A DNA stretch of 35,130 nucleotides from contig JAJPYE010000040.1 in the NCBI GenBank assembly GCA_021205095.1, positions 16,149 to 51,278 on the forward strand. Reading direction: 5' to 3'. The DNA comes from Oscillospiraceae bacterium (GTDB lineage Bacteria; Bacillota; Clostridia; Oscillospirales; Oscillospiraceae). Shown here piece after piece: positions 15,493 through 23,555 of this stretch. The position numbers were made by a program, and so were the translations under genes. Every line of letters begins with the position of its first letter. The stretch's first letter is position 1. A model generated the notes under the pieces. It was not told where the DNA came from. It ran no database searches and was given only the letters and a program-made list of their open reading frames with translations.

Positions 15493-17871
15493 ATGGATCT
15501 TTCAAGAGAATGGCTGAACGACTATACAACGATAACCGTCTCGGACAAGGAATTCTGCGACGGCATGACCATGTCCGGCTCCAAGGTAGAATCTCTTTCC
15601 CACACGGGAGACGGTATCTCTAACGTGGTAGCGGGGCGCGTCACCTTTATGAATCCCCACCCGGATTCCGACCATATGTGGGTCTGCAAGGTGGACGCGG
15701 GCCAGCCCCACGAGCTGAACATCGTCACCGGGGCGCAAAACGTCTCCGAGGGGGACATGGTACCCGTGGCTCTGGACGGAGCCACCCTTCCCGGCGGCAA
15801 GGAGATACACACCAGCAAGCTGCGTGGCGTGCTTTCAGAGGGTATGCTTTGCTCCCTCGGCGAGCTGGGACTGGACGCCCACGACTACCCCTACGCCATC
15901 GAGGACGGCATTTTCATCATGCTGGAGCCCTGCGAGCCGGGGGACGACATCAACAAGGTGCTGGGTCTGGGAGACAGCGTGGTGGAGTTTGAGATCACCA
16001 ACAACCGCCCAGACTGTTTGAGCGTCATCGGCCTGGCGAGAGAGGCCGCCGCCACCTTCGGCACCGAACTGAACATCCCGGAGCCTCAGGTAGAGGGTTC
16101 GGGGGACAACATCGCAAACTACCTCTCCATAGAAATCGAAGACCCGGAGCTTTGCCCCCGGTATACGGCCCGGATGGTGAAGAACATCCGCATAGAGCCG
16201 TCCCCCGCCTGGCTGCGGCGGCGGCTACGGGCCTCCGGCATCCGGCCTATCAACAACATTGTGGACATCACAAACTACGTCATGCAGGAATACGGCCAGC
16301 CCATGCACGCCTTTGATTTTTCCTGCGTAGGCGGCAGCAAGATCGTCGTCCGCAAGGCCCGCCCCGGCGAGAGCATCATGACTCTGGACGGGAACAACCG
16401 CACCCTGACCCCCAATATGCTGGTGATTGCCGACGCGGAAAAGCCCATCGGCGTAGCCGGCGTTATGGGCGGCGCAAACTCCGAGATTGTGGACGACACC
16501 CACACCATCGTGTTTGAGTCCGCAAACTTCAACGGCACCTCTGTCCGCAAGACCGCCATCGGTCTGGGTATGCGAACGGACGCCTCCGGCAAGTTTGAAA
16601 AGGGCCTTGACCCGGAGGGAACCGTCCCCGCCGTGCAGCGGGCCTGCGAGCTGGTGGAGCTTCTCTGCGCCGGCGATGTGATTGACGGCATGATTGACGT
16701 GGTGGCAAAGCCCGCCCAGGTCAAGACCGTGCGTCTGGAGCCGGAGAAGATAAACGCCCTGCTGGGAACGAATCTGTCCAGGGACTACATGGTCTCCGTA
16801 CTGGAAAAGATCGGTTTTGAGATGCGGGGCGACCAGATCGTCGTTCCCTCCTGGCGCAGCGACATCGAGCATTACGCCGACATCGCGGAGGAGGTGGCCC
16901 GGTTCTATGGCTACGATGTGATAGAGCCGACCATGTTCCGCGGAAAGACCGCCCAGGGCGGCTGGAGCGACAAGCAGCGGTTTGAAAACCGGCTGGCAAG
17001 CCTGTCCCGCGCCATGGGCTTCAGCGAGATACTGACCTATTCCTTTGGTAGCCGCACGGCCTGGGACAAAATACGTCTGCCGGAGGATTCCCCCCTGCGG
17101 AAAGCCTTTGTGATACAGAACCCTCTGGGAGAGGATCGCAGCGTTATGCGCACCACCCCCATGCCCTCCATGCTGGACGTGCTGAGTCTGAACGCGGCCC
17201 GGCGCAACCCGGTTGTGCGGTTCTATGAACTGGCCACCGTCTATCGCCCGGAGGAGAACGGTTCCCTGGCGGACGAGAACCCCTGGCTGACCCTTGGGGA
17301 ATATGGCGGAGACGTGGACTTCTTCCAGCTCAAGGGCTGCATTGAGGCCATTCTGAAGGATATGCGCGTTGAAAACGTCTCCTATGTTCAGGAGAGCGGC
17401 AACGCCGCCTTCCATCCCGGTCGCTGCGCCCGCGTCCTTTCCGGGGAGCGGGAGATCGGCATTTTCGGCCAGCTTCATCCCGCCGTATGCGCTGCCTATG
17501 AGCTGGAGGAAAACACCTTCTTCGCCCAGCTTGACACGCGGGCCATGCGCGCCTGCCAGGGGCCGGAAAAGACCTTCGCCCCTCTGCCCCGCTATCCCGC
17601 CGTCAGCCGGGACATCGCCCTGGTCTGCCGGGCGGACATCCCCGCCGCCGCGCTGGAGGCCACCATCAAGGCCGCCGGCGGGCCTTATCTCGAAAGCGTA
17701 ACCCTGTTCGACGTCTACACTGGCGCACCCATCCCCGACGGCTTCAGAAGCCTGGCCTTCGCCCTGACCCTGCGGGCCTCCGACCAGACTCTGACCGAGG
17801 AGCAGACCTCCGCCACCATAAACGGCGTTCTGGCCGCCTTAAAAGCGGAGCATGGGGCAACCATTCGCTAA
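15493..17871 (+). CDS. pheT: Phenylalanyl-tRNA synthetase beta subunit
   Basis: 792 residues, full length. Domains in order: N-terminal region; an EMAP/tRNA-binding OB fold (about 40-150, with H-P-x-x-D-H-M-W-V-C); the B3/4 editing domain; the B5 domain (about 400-475, with R-S-D-I-E-H-Y-A-D-I-A-E-E-V-A-R); a catalytic-like domain; and a C-terminal FDX anticodon-binding domain (about 700-792, with R-Y-P-A-V-S-R-D-I-A). It is 14 nt after pheS with AAAGGAGGGGG, so translated from the same message. It provides structure, tRNA binding and editing of misacylated Tyr-tRNA. Confidence 0.97.
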   Translation: MDLSREWLNDYTTITVSDKEFCDGMTMSGSKVESLSHTGDGISNVVAGRVTFMNPHPDSDHMWVCKVDAGQPHELNIVTGAQNVSEGDMVPVALDGATLPGGKEIHTSKLRGVLSEGMLCSLGELGLDAHDYPYAIEDGIFIMLEPCEPGDDINKVLGLGDSVVEFEITNNRPDCLSVIGLAREAAATFGTELNIPEPQVEGSGDNIANYLSIEIEDPELCPRYTARMVKNIRIEPSPAWLRRRLRASGIRPINNIVDITNYVMQEYGQPMHAFDFSCVGGSKIVVRKARPGESIMTLDGNNRTLTPNMLVIADAEKPIGVAGVMGGANSEIVDDTHTIVFESANFNGTSVRKTAIGLGMRTDASGKFEKGLDPEGTVPAVQRACELVELLCAGDVIDGMIDVVAKPAQVKTVRLEPEKINALLGTNLSRDYMVSVLEKIGFEMRGDQIVVPSWRSDIEHYADIAEEVARFYGYDVIEPTMFRGKTAQGGWSDKQRFENRLASLSRAMGFSEILTYSFGSRTAWDKIRLPEDSPLRKAFVIQNPLGEDRSVMRTTPMPSMLDVLSLNAARRNPVVRFYELATVYRPEENGSLADENPWLTLGEYGGDVDFFQLKGCIEAILKDMRVENVSYVQESGNAAFHPGRCARVLSGEREIGIFGQLHPAVCAAYELEENTFFAQLDTRAMRACQGPEKTFAPLPRYPAVSRDIALVCRADIPAAALEATIKAAGGPYLESVTLFDVYTGAPIPDGFRSLAFALTLRASDQTLTEEQTSATINGVLAALKAEHGATIR

Positions 17872-17921
17872 AGACGGCGCTCCTGACGAAAGGCATCTGA
17901 AAAGGGCGCAACAATTTATTG

Positions 17922-17965
17922 AGAACAGCAGCAAGGCCGAAAAAACCTTGCTGCTGTTCTTTTTA
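17922..17965. terminator. Convergent terminator for pheST and the lysR gene
   Basis: A perfect 15-bp stem (17922-17936 with 17946-17960) has a 9-nt loop and TTTTT on the right. The A run in the loop (17940-17945) is on the wrong side for strong leftward action, but the gene on the other strand stops at 17970, so both may use it. Confidence 0.9.
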
Positions 17966-17969
17966 CGGC

Positions 17970-18845
17970 TTAGTTTAGTTTTCTTTTTATCTCGTCTATA
18001 AGTAATCCGGCGATAGGTGTAAACACCTGATGCTTTTTCCATATCACATACATTTTTGTATCGAGCGGCGGGCTGAGCGGTCGAAAGGTAAGCGGGCTGT
18101 CAACGCCTGTGTCAATCAGATGATCAAAGGACAGCATATATCCCACCCCTTCCCTTACAAAGACCGAACCATTATAAGCAAGGTTAATGGTGCCTGACAG
18201 ATCCAGCATATCCGCCTTTTCTCCACACCACCTTGGAATATCCACTTGCATTGCCTGAGCCGAGCAGATAATGGGCCGTCCGATTAGATCGTCGATTTCT
18301 ATGCGGCTCTTGGAGGCTAACGGATCGTTCTTTTTCATCACAAGTCCCCAGGTATTTGTCTCAGGAACCTCAATATAGTTATACTTCGACAGATTGGGCG
18401 GCTCTACAATCACCGCAAAGTCAATCAGTCCCCTGTCAAGGCGTTCTGTCACCTGCTCTGTGTTTCCGCTGGTCAGATGATACCGAAACAGCGGATATTT
18501 CTCTCGAAATTCCTTAATGATTTGCGCCAAATATTTGATTTGGTGAGATTCGGCGCATCCAATATACACTTCGCCGCCCATCACCACATCCAGCGCGTGA
18601 AATTCATCGGTGGTTTTATCCACCATCTCCACAATATCTTCGGCTCTTTTCCTCAGCAACATACCCTCGTCAGTCAGCGTAATTCCCACGCTCCCACGAC
18701 GAAACAATTTTCTTCCCAGCTCTTCCTCTAATTCCTTCATTTGTTTGGAAAGCGTTGGCTGTGACACATGAAGCGTCTCAGCCGCTCTTGACATATTCCC
18801 TGCTCTTGCAATTTCCAGAAAATAACGAAGCACGCGAATCTCCAC
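17970..18845 (-). CDS. LysR-family transcriptional regulator
   Basis: 291 residues. The N-terminal winged HTH (about 1-60) has the family pattern F-L-E-I-A-R-A-G-N-M-S-R-A-A, H-V-S-Q-P-T-L-S-K-Q-M-K-E-L-E and L-F-R-R. The C-terminal periplasmic-binding-protein-like effector domain follows, with G-C-A-E-S-H-Q near residue 100. The start is a GTG at 18845 with AGGAGG 9 nt upstream. It is divergent from the flavodoxin-aldo/keto reductase gene across a 128-nt region that carries two LysR-box-like palindromes, so that gene is the likely target. Effector unknown. Confidence 0.93.
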   Translation of the reverse strand: MEIRVLRYFLEIARAGNMSRAAETLHVSQPTLSKQMKELEEELGRKLFRRGSVGITLTDEGMLLRKRAEDIVEMVDKTTDEFHALDVVMGGEVYIGCAESHQIKYLAQIIKEFREKYPLFRYHLTSGNTEQVTERLDRGLIDFAVIVEPPNLSKYNYIEVPETNTWGLVMKKNDPLASKSRIEIDDLIGRPIICSAQAMQVDIPRWCGEKADMLDLSGTINLAYNGSVFVREGVGYMLSFDHLIDTGVDSPLTFRPLSPPLDTKMYVIWKKHQVFTPIAGLLIDEIKRKLN

Positions 18846-18881
18846 GACAGATCGCCTCCTGTACGGTATTATATCCAGTCC

Positions 18882-18903
18882 ATATTATTCCTGTCAAGAA
18901 TAT
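18882..18903. promoter_or_regulatory. Candidate LysR recognition site
   Basis: Inverted repeat ATATT-N12-AATAT. Its centre lies about 67 nt upstream of the transcription start predicted for the flavodoxin-AKR gene, the usual place for the high-affinity LysR site. Confidence 0.5.
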
Positions 18904-18924
18904 CTTTGTATTATTTATAAATAT

Positions 18925-18953
18925 TAGACATATCTCAAATTCATGGATATAAT
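18925..18953 (+). promoter_or_regulatory. Promoter of the flavodoxin-AKR gene with overlapping palindrome
   Basis: TAGACA (18925-18930), 17-nt spacer, TATAAT (18948-18953); the predicted start is at the Shine-Dalgarno sequence, so the leader is very short. A second palindrome ATATC-N11-GATAT (18930-18950), with the T-N11-A spacing of LysR boxes, lies between the -35 and -10. Confidence 0.55.
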
Positions 18954-18973
18954 AAAATATAGGAGGTGGCACT

Positions 18974-20482
18974 ATGATAAAATGGTTTACATTGCTTTTT
19001 TTAACGCCTGTTCTGCTGTTGAGCCTCACAGCGTGCAACAGCGATCCAGTGCAGTCCAGCTTATCTTCTGAAATACAAACCTCTTCAAACAACGAATCGG
19101 AACCGTCAGACATATCTTCTGAAACGAAGAGCCCTTCAAACGAGGAAGGAAGTGATATAGTGAAAAACAACATTCTGGTGGCGTATTTTTCAGCCACAGG
19201 GACAACGAAGGCTCTTGCAGAATATGCGGCAGATGCTTTAGGCGCAGACATTTATGAAATTGTGCCGGAGGAACCTTATACGGAGGAGGACTTGGCTTAT
19301 TATACCGGCGGACGCGCCGACCGTGAACAGAACGACGCTTCCGCTCGCCCTGCAATTTCCGGCAGTGTAGAGAATATGGAGCAGTACGACATCATTCTGC
19401 TCGGTTATCCCATCTGGCACGGACAAGCGCCCAGAATTATCAGCACCTTCCTCGAAAGCTATGATTTCTCCGGCAAGACGATTTTGCCGTTCTGCAGCTC
19501 GCATAGCAGCGGCATCGGCTCTTCTGCAACAGATTTGCAGTCTCTGACTGACAATACAAATTGGCTCAGCGGCGAACGCTTCGCTGCCGATACATCAAAA
19601 GAGGACATTGCCGCCTGGCTGGAAAGCATCGGACTTCAAAAGACCGCGTCTTCAAATGCAAATATAGGCGAATTTGATTTCGAAACAAAGACTGTGCTAC
19701 TGAACAGCGGCTATGAAATGCCGATCATGGGACTTGGTACTTATAGTCTGAGTGACAATGAGTGCGCTGCTTCCATTGCCGCCTTGTTGGAAGCTGGGGG
19801 CAGGCTGATCGATACCGCCTATATGTATGGAAATGAGGCTGCAGTCGGGCAGGCAATCCGGGACTCCGACGTGCCGAGAGAAGAAATTTTTGTGATCACA
19901 AAGCTCTACCCAAGCCAATATGACAACGCCGCCGAGGCGATTGACGAGGCATTGGAAACAATGGGCTTGGATTACATCGACATGATCCTCCTGCACCATC
20001 CGGGGGACGGCGATGTGGAAGCATATCTTGCACTGGAACAGGCGGTTGCTGATGGAAAAGTTCATTCTATCGGCTTGTCCAACTGGTATGTGGAAGAGTT
20101 AGAGGAATTTCTGCCGCAGGTAAACATTACGCCAGCACTTGTGCAAAACGAGATTCATCCGTATTATCAGGAAAACGATGTGATTGCTTATATTCAGTCT
20201 CTCGGAATCGTGGTGCAGGGTTGGTATCCATTCGGCGGTCGGGGTTATACGTCGGAGCTGCTGGGCGACGAAACCATCACTGCCATCGCCGAGGCGCACA
20301 GCGTTTCTTCCGCGCAGGTGATTTTGCGATGGAATTTGCAGAAAGGAGTCGTAGTCATCCCCGGCTCCAGCGATCCTGACCACATCCGGGAAAACCTCGA
20401 CCTGTTCGGCTTTGAGCTCACCGATGAGGAAATGGAACAAATCAATGCCCTCGATCGCAATGAAAAACACGATTGGTATTAA
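18974..20482 (+). CDS. Lipoprotein fusing a flavodoxin domain to an aldo/keto reductase
   Basis: 502 residues. The N-terminus is a lipoprotein signal with lipobox L-T-A-C (Cys21), then a Ser/Glu-rich spacer. A flavodoxin-like domain (about 65-220) carries the FMN-phosphate loop F-S-A-T-G-T-T-K and G-Y-P-I-W-H-G. A short linker leads to an aldo/keto reductase barrel (about 235-502). Its tetrad is visible: Asp280 and Tyr285 in D-T-A-Y-M-Y-G-N-E, Lys310 in I-T-K-L-Y-P and His341 in L-L-H-H-P-G. The NADPH-site region V-I-P-G-S-S is also present. Both domains look intact. AGGAGG precedes the ATG. From knowledge of related anaerobes, flavodoxin and AKR lipoproteins tend to be separate genes near a LysR regulator; here they form one chain. 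A membrane-anchored, probably extracellular AKR is puzzling because NADPH is cytoplasmic; electrons might come through the flavodoxin half. That is inference. Confidence 0.9.
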   Translation: MIKWFTLLFLTPVLLLSLTACNSDPVQSSLSSEIQTSSNNESEPSDISSETKSPSNEEGSDIVKNNILVAYFSATGTTKALAEYAADALGADIYEIVPEEPYTEEDLAYYTGGRADREQNDASARPAISGSVENMEQYDIILLGYPIWHGQAPRIISTFLESYDFSGKTILPFCSSHSSGIGSSATDLQSLTDNTNWLSGERFAADTSKEDIAAWLESIGLQKTASSNANIGEFDFETKTVLLNSGYEMPIMGLGTYSLSDNECAASIAALLEAGGRLIDTAYMYGNEAAVGQAIRDSDVPREEIFVITKLYPSQYDNAAEAIDEALETMGLDYIDMILLHHPGDGDVEAYLALEQAVADGKVHSIGLSNWYVEELEEFLPQVNITPALVQNEIHPYYQENDVIAYIQSLGIVVQGWYPFGGRGYTSELLGDETITAIAEAHSVSSAQVILRWNLQKGVVVIPGSSDPDHIRENLDLFGFELTDEEMEQINALDRNEKHDWY

Positions 20483-20678
20483 ACACAGTTGCCAAAATCA
20501 AAAGACACCCTTCTCTGTCCTTAAAGAAAAGACACAGAACTATCCCGTTTTTGGCGGTTACACGGTACCTTATACATTAAAACACCCTGTTGGGCCGGCC
20601 ATTCCACCATCATTTGCCTCTTTCCTTTTTCGGAAAATCTGATATAATATCACACGGTACATTTTTAATAGCCCTGAT

Positions 20679-20715
20679 GCGCCCCCGTCATCCATCTCTT
20701 CGCCGACGGGGGCGC
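20679..20715 (+). repeat. GC-rich hairpin, possible structured leader or small RNA
   Basis: An 11-bp perfect stem (20679-20689 with 20705-20715) is extended by an outer stem (20670-20674 with 20718-20722) across a bulge. No T run follows, so it is not a normal terminator. It lies about 25 nt after the start predicted from the TATAAT at 20643-20648. Confidence 0.5.
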
Positions 20716-20781
20716 TTGGGCTTATTGCTTCGAAAAATTTATAGTTTCGTAACACTTGCCCCTTTATTTTTTCGAATTATA

Positions 20782-20790
20782 TGTTATAAT
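20782..20790 (+). promoter_or_regulatory. Extended -10 promoter of ireB
   Basis: TGTTATAAT, a TGn extension plus a consensus -10 (20785-20790). There is no clear -35 at 16-18 nt. The leader to ireB is about 75 nt. Confidence 0.6.
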
Positions 20791-20871
20791 GAATGAAAGT
20801 ATATGTTTTTCTCGGTTCGGTGGGTTTTGGAAAGAGGCTCATTCGGGCCGCGGCGCAAAGGAGGGGTAGGA

Positions 20872-21114
20872 ATGGAGGAATCCACCCGAAAGTTTAAGGT
20901 CGTTGACCACAGCACAGAGATACACGAGGTCTTGACCAGCGTATATAATTCCCTGATCGTAAAGGGATATAACCCCATCAACCAAATCGTGGGCTACATT
21001 TTGTCAGAGGATCCCACCTATATCACCAACTATAACAATGCCCGTGCGCTGATATGCCGGTTAGACAGAGATGATATTCTGCAGGAGCTTGTTTCCTTCT
21101 ATTTACAGCAATAA
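20872..21114 (+). CDS. ireB: IreB-family regulatory phosphoprotein (UPF0297)
   Basis: 80 residues beginning [12 protein letters not shown], after an AAAGGAGG site. The frame is open upstream but the family starts here. The conserved [17 protein letters not shown]-x-Y-I-T core is complete. In Enterococcus, IreB is a small dimeric target of the Ser/Thr kinase IreK and phosphatase IreP and lowers cephalosporin resistance; its phosphorylated threonines are near the N-terminus, where Thr5 lies here. The usual neighbours (alaS upstream, ruvX downstream) are absent; a tRNA gene follows instead. A weak hairpin (21114-21121 with 21130-21137) follows the stop. Confidence 0.93.
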   Translation: MEESTRKFKVVDHSTEIHEVLTSVYNSLIVKGYNPINQIVGYILSEDPTYITNYNNARALICRLDRDDILQELVSFYLQQ

Positions 21115-21142
21115 AATCCCGTCCTCTGGCGGGATTTCACGC

Positions 21143-21170
21143 TTGACTTTCTGTAAATTTGATGTATAAT
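21143..21170 (+). promoter_or_regulatory. Promoter of tRNA-Gln
   Basis: TTGACT (21143-21148), 16-nt spacer, TATAAT (21165-21170), placed 19 nt before the first base of the tRNA. Confidence 0.8.
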
Positions 21171-21189
21171 AACTTTTGTTCGGCAACAT

Positions 21190-21263
21190 AGCGGGATTGT
21201 GTAAAGGTAGCACAGCGGACTCTGACTCCGTATGTGAGGGTTCGAATCCTTCTCCCGCTGCCA
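21190..21263 (+). tRNA. tRNA-Gln (anticodon CUG)
   Basis: 74 nt with CCA encoded. The 7-bp acceptor stem is AGCGGGA (21190-21196) with TCCCGCT (21253-21259), discriminator G. The D arm contains AAAGGTAG, the anticodon loop reads CTCTGAC (anticodon CTG), and the T loop is TTCGAAT. The cloverleaf was folded by eye and all arms pair. It decodes CAG. Confidence 0.95.
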
Positions 21264-21266
21264 GTG

Positions 21267-21300
21267 AAAACCCTGGAGTCATTGAGACTCCAGGGTTTTT
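21267..21300 (+). terminator. Terminator of tRNA-Gln
   Basis: A 14-bp stem (21267-21280 with 21286-21299) has a 5-nt loop and ends in TTTTT, starting 4 nt after the CCA end. Confidence 0.92.
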
Positions 21301-21466
21301 AGATTTTTAGTGGATTCCTTTCCGCCGTTTTGCATGGATTATCCCTGAAGCACACAAGCTATCCCCGCAGGCAATCGCCTTGACCGGCGAAAAATCTCCC
21401 GCCGTCAGTCATATCGTTTTTTCAACCAAACCCCGTATCCGATTCATCCAGGAAAGGAGGTTCCTC

Positions 21467-22975
21467 TTGTCAGACCGATCCTATATTGCCATTGACCTGA
21501 AATCCTTCTACGCCTCTGTGGAGTGTGCAGAACGAGGGCTTGACCCGCTGACCACCAACCTTGTGGTAGCGGACAAAAGCCGCACGGAAAAAACTATATG
21601 TCTTGCGGTGTCGCCGTCTCTGAAATCCTTTGGCATCTCCGGGCGGGCGCGGCTGTTTGAAGTCGTCCAGCGGGTAAAGGAAGTCAACCGAGACCGGCAG
21701 CGCCGTGCGCCGGGGCATACCTTTTCCGGTTCCTCCTGCGACCTCAACAGGCTGAACGCCGACCCAGCGCTGTCGCTGGACTATATCGTAGCCACACCGC
21801 AGATGGCCCATTATATTCAGCGTAGCACGGAAATTTATCAAATCTACCTTCGATTCATCGCCCCGGAGGACATCCATGTTTACAGCATCGACGAGGTATT
21901 CATGGACGTAACCGACTACTTGCAGACCTATCAGCTCACCCCCCATGAGCTGGCCATGAAAATAATTCAGACCGTCCTGGAAGAGACTGGCATCACGGCT
22001 ACCGCCGGGATCGGCACAAACCTATATCTCTGCAAAATCGCCATGGACATCGTAGCGAAGCGCATCCCCCCTGATAAAGACGGGGTTCGCATTGCAGAGC
22101 TGGACGAGACGAGCTACCGGCGGCAGCTTTGGGCGCATCAGCCCATCACAGACTTCTGGCGGGTAGGACGCGGCTACGCCAGGCGGTTGGAGAAGCTGGG
22201 ACTTTACACCATGGGCGATATTGCGCGGTATAGTCTGAACAGCTACGGTGAAAGCCGACTGTACAAGGAGTTCGGCATCAACGCCGAGCTTCTGATTGAC
22301 CACGCCTGGGGCTGGGAGCCCTGCCGCATTTCCGACATCAAAGCATATAAGCCGGAGAATAACAGCATCAGCTCCGGGCAGGTGCTGCAATCGCCCTATG
22401 AATTTGAAAAGGCCAAGCTGGTCGTCCGGGAAATGGCCGACGCTCTTTCTCTCGACCTGGTGGACAAGGGGCTGGTGGCCGATCAGATTGTGCTTACGAT
22501 TGGGTATGACATTGAAAACCTGACCGATTCAAAGCGGCAGAAAGCATATAAGGGCGAAGTCACGCTTGACCACTACGGCAGGAAAATTCCGAAGCAGGCC
22601 CACGGCTCCATCAACCTGGGGCGGCAGACAGCCTCTACCATGCTGATCACCAACGCTGCAATGGAGCTGTTCGACCGCATCGTTGACGAAAATCTGCTGG
22701 TGCGCCGGATGTATGTGGTCGCCAATCATGTGGTCGGCGAGGATATGGTCAGGCCATTGGAGCCAGAGCAGCTTGACCTGTTCACGGACTATGCCGCCCT
22801 GGAGCTGCAGCGGAAATCGGAACAGGAGGCGCTGGAAAAGGAAAGACGTCGGCAAAAAGCCGTTCTTTCCATTCAGAAAAAGTATGGAAAAAACGCCCTC
22901 CTCAAGGGTATGAATCTGGAGGAAGGCGCCACCGGCAAAGACCGAAATGCGCAAATCGGAGGACACAAAAAATAA
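21467..22975 (+). CDS. Y-family DNA polymerase (UmuC/DinB-like, mobile-element type)
   Basis: 502 residues from a TTG start at 21467, chosen because AAAGGAGG lies 6 nt upstream and the Y-family domain begins right after (Y-I-A-I-D-L-K-S-F-Y-A-S-V-E). The frame is open upstream with no good start. The metal-binding acidic residues are in A-I-D and in Y-S-I-D-E-V-F-M-D. T-A-G-I-G-T-N-L-Y-L and a little-finger region follow. The C-terminal ~60 residues are a charged Lys/Glu helix. By family knowledge these are error-prone translesion polymerases. This long variant, together with a YolD-like gene just downstream, is common as cargo on conjugative transposons and phages of gut Clostridia. I see no LexA-like operator with confidence. 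Confidence 0.92.
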   Translation: MSDRSYIAIDLKSFYASVECAERGLDPLTTNLVVADKSRTEKTICLAVSPSLKSFGISGRARLFEVVQRVKEVNRDRQRRAPGHTFSGSSCDLNRLNADPALSLDYIVATPQMAHYIQRSTEIYQIYLRFIAPEDIHVYSIDEVFMDVTDYLQTYQLTPHELAMKIIQTVLEETGITATAGIGTNLYLCKIAMDIVAKRIPPDKDGVRIAELDETSYRRQLWAHQPITDFWRVGRGYARRLEKLGLYTMGDIARYSLNSYGESRLYKEFGINAELLIDHAWGWEPCRISDIKAYKPENNSISSGQVLQSPYEFEKAKLVVREMADALSLDLVDKGLVADQIVLTIGYDIENLTDSKRQKAYKGEVTLDHYGRKIPKQAHGSINLGRQTASTMLITNAAMELFDRIVDENLLVRRMYVVANHVVGEDMVRPLEPEQLDLFTDYAALELQRKSEQEALEKERRRQKAVLSIQKKYGKNALLKGMNLEEGATGKDRNAQIGGHKK

Positions 22976-22988
22976 AGGGGGCAATTCA

Positions 22989-23429
22989 ATGGCCGACAGA
23001 AAAATGGAAGACTATCAGAGCATCATTCATCTGCCCCATCACGTTTCAGAGACCCGGCCTCATATGTCCATACGCGACCGGGCGGCGCAGTTTTCGCCGT
23101 TCGCAGCGCTGACCGGCTATGATGCCGCCGTGAGGGAAACGGCCCGATTAACCGACCAGCGGGCGGAACTGGATGAGGACATGAAGCAGAACCTGTCGGA
23201 GCGGCTGAATTGGATTCAGGAGAATCTGGCGACGGCCCCTTTGATTAAAATCACCTACTTTGTCCCCGACGAGCGCAAGGAGGGCGGGGCTTACCGCACT
23301 GTCACCGGCACGGCGAAGCGGATCGACACGCATCAACGAGCCGTCATGCTGGCAGACGGAACGACCATCCCGATTGACGAAATCATAGAAATCGACGGGG
23401 CGATGTTCCGCTCAGAACCCGCGACATGA
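22989..23429 (+). CDS. YolD-like protein, partner of the Y-family polymerase
   Basis: 146 residues, starting 13 nt after the polymerase stop with AAAGGGGG upstream, so cotranscribed. It contains H-M-S-I-R-D-R-A-A-Q-F-S-P-F-A-A-L-T-G-Y and a second half with T-I-P-I-D-E-I-I-E-I, as in YolD-like proteins. In Bacillus, YolD-type proteins act with the Y-family polymerase UvrX/YqjW and are thought to play a UmuD-like role; that function here is by analogy. Complete, no signal peptide. Confidence 0.82.
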   Translation: MADRKMEDYQSIIHLPHHVSETRPHMSIRDRAAQFSPFAALTGYDAAVRETARLTDQRAELDEDMKQNLSERLNWIQENLATAPLIKITYFVPDERKEGGAYRTVTGTAKRIDTHQRAVMLADGTTIPIDEIIEIDGAMFRSEPAT

Positions 23430-23477
23430 CGGCTGTATCCGCGCGGTTAAATGCACAAGCACTATTTATATAAAACA

Positions 23478-23509
23478 ATCTGGCCGCCCACTTTGCTGGG
23501 CGGCCAGAT
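23478..23509 (-). terminator. Terminator between the YolD-like and nitroreductase genes
   Basis: A perfect 13-bp stem (23478-23490 with 23497-23509) has a 6-nt loop. On the minus strand it is followed by TGTTTTATAT, serving the leftward nitroreductase. The plus-strand side (GTCTTATT) is weaker but may also stop the polymerase operon. Confidence 0.75.
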
Positions 23510-23555
23510 GTCTTATTATGGAGTATTGCTCCTGCGGTGCATGTCTGGAAGAATT

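Larger units (their letters stand above)
20483..20871. other. Gene-free region before ireB
   Basis: 389 nt with no convincing gene. It contains a strong hairpin (20679-20715), an upstream promoter-like TTTCCT-16-TATAAT (20621-20648), the ireB promoter (20782-20790) and a short repeat, ACGGTAC at 20563 and 20654. No clear terminator for the flavodoxin-AKR gene is visible. Confidence 0.6.

Noticed and set aside
20570-20755. A 61-codon minus-strand frame before ireB
   Set aside because: It spans the GC hairpin, has no ribosome binding site and no recognisable protein features.
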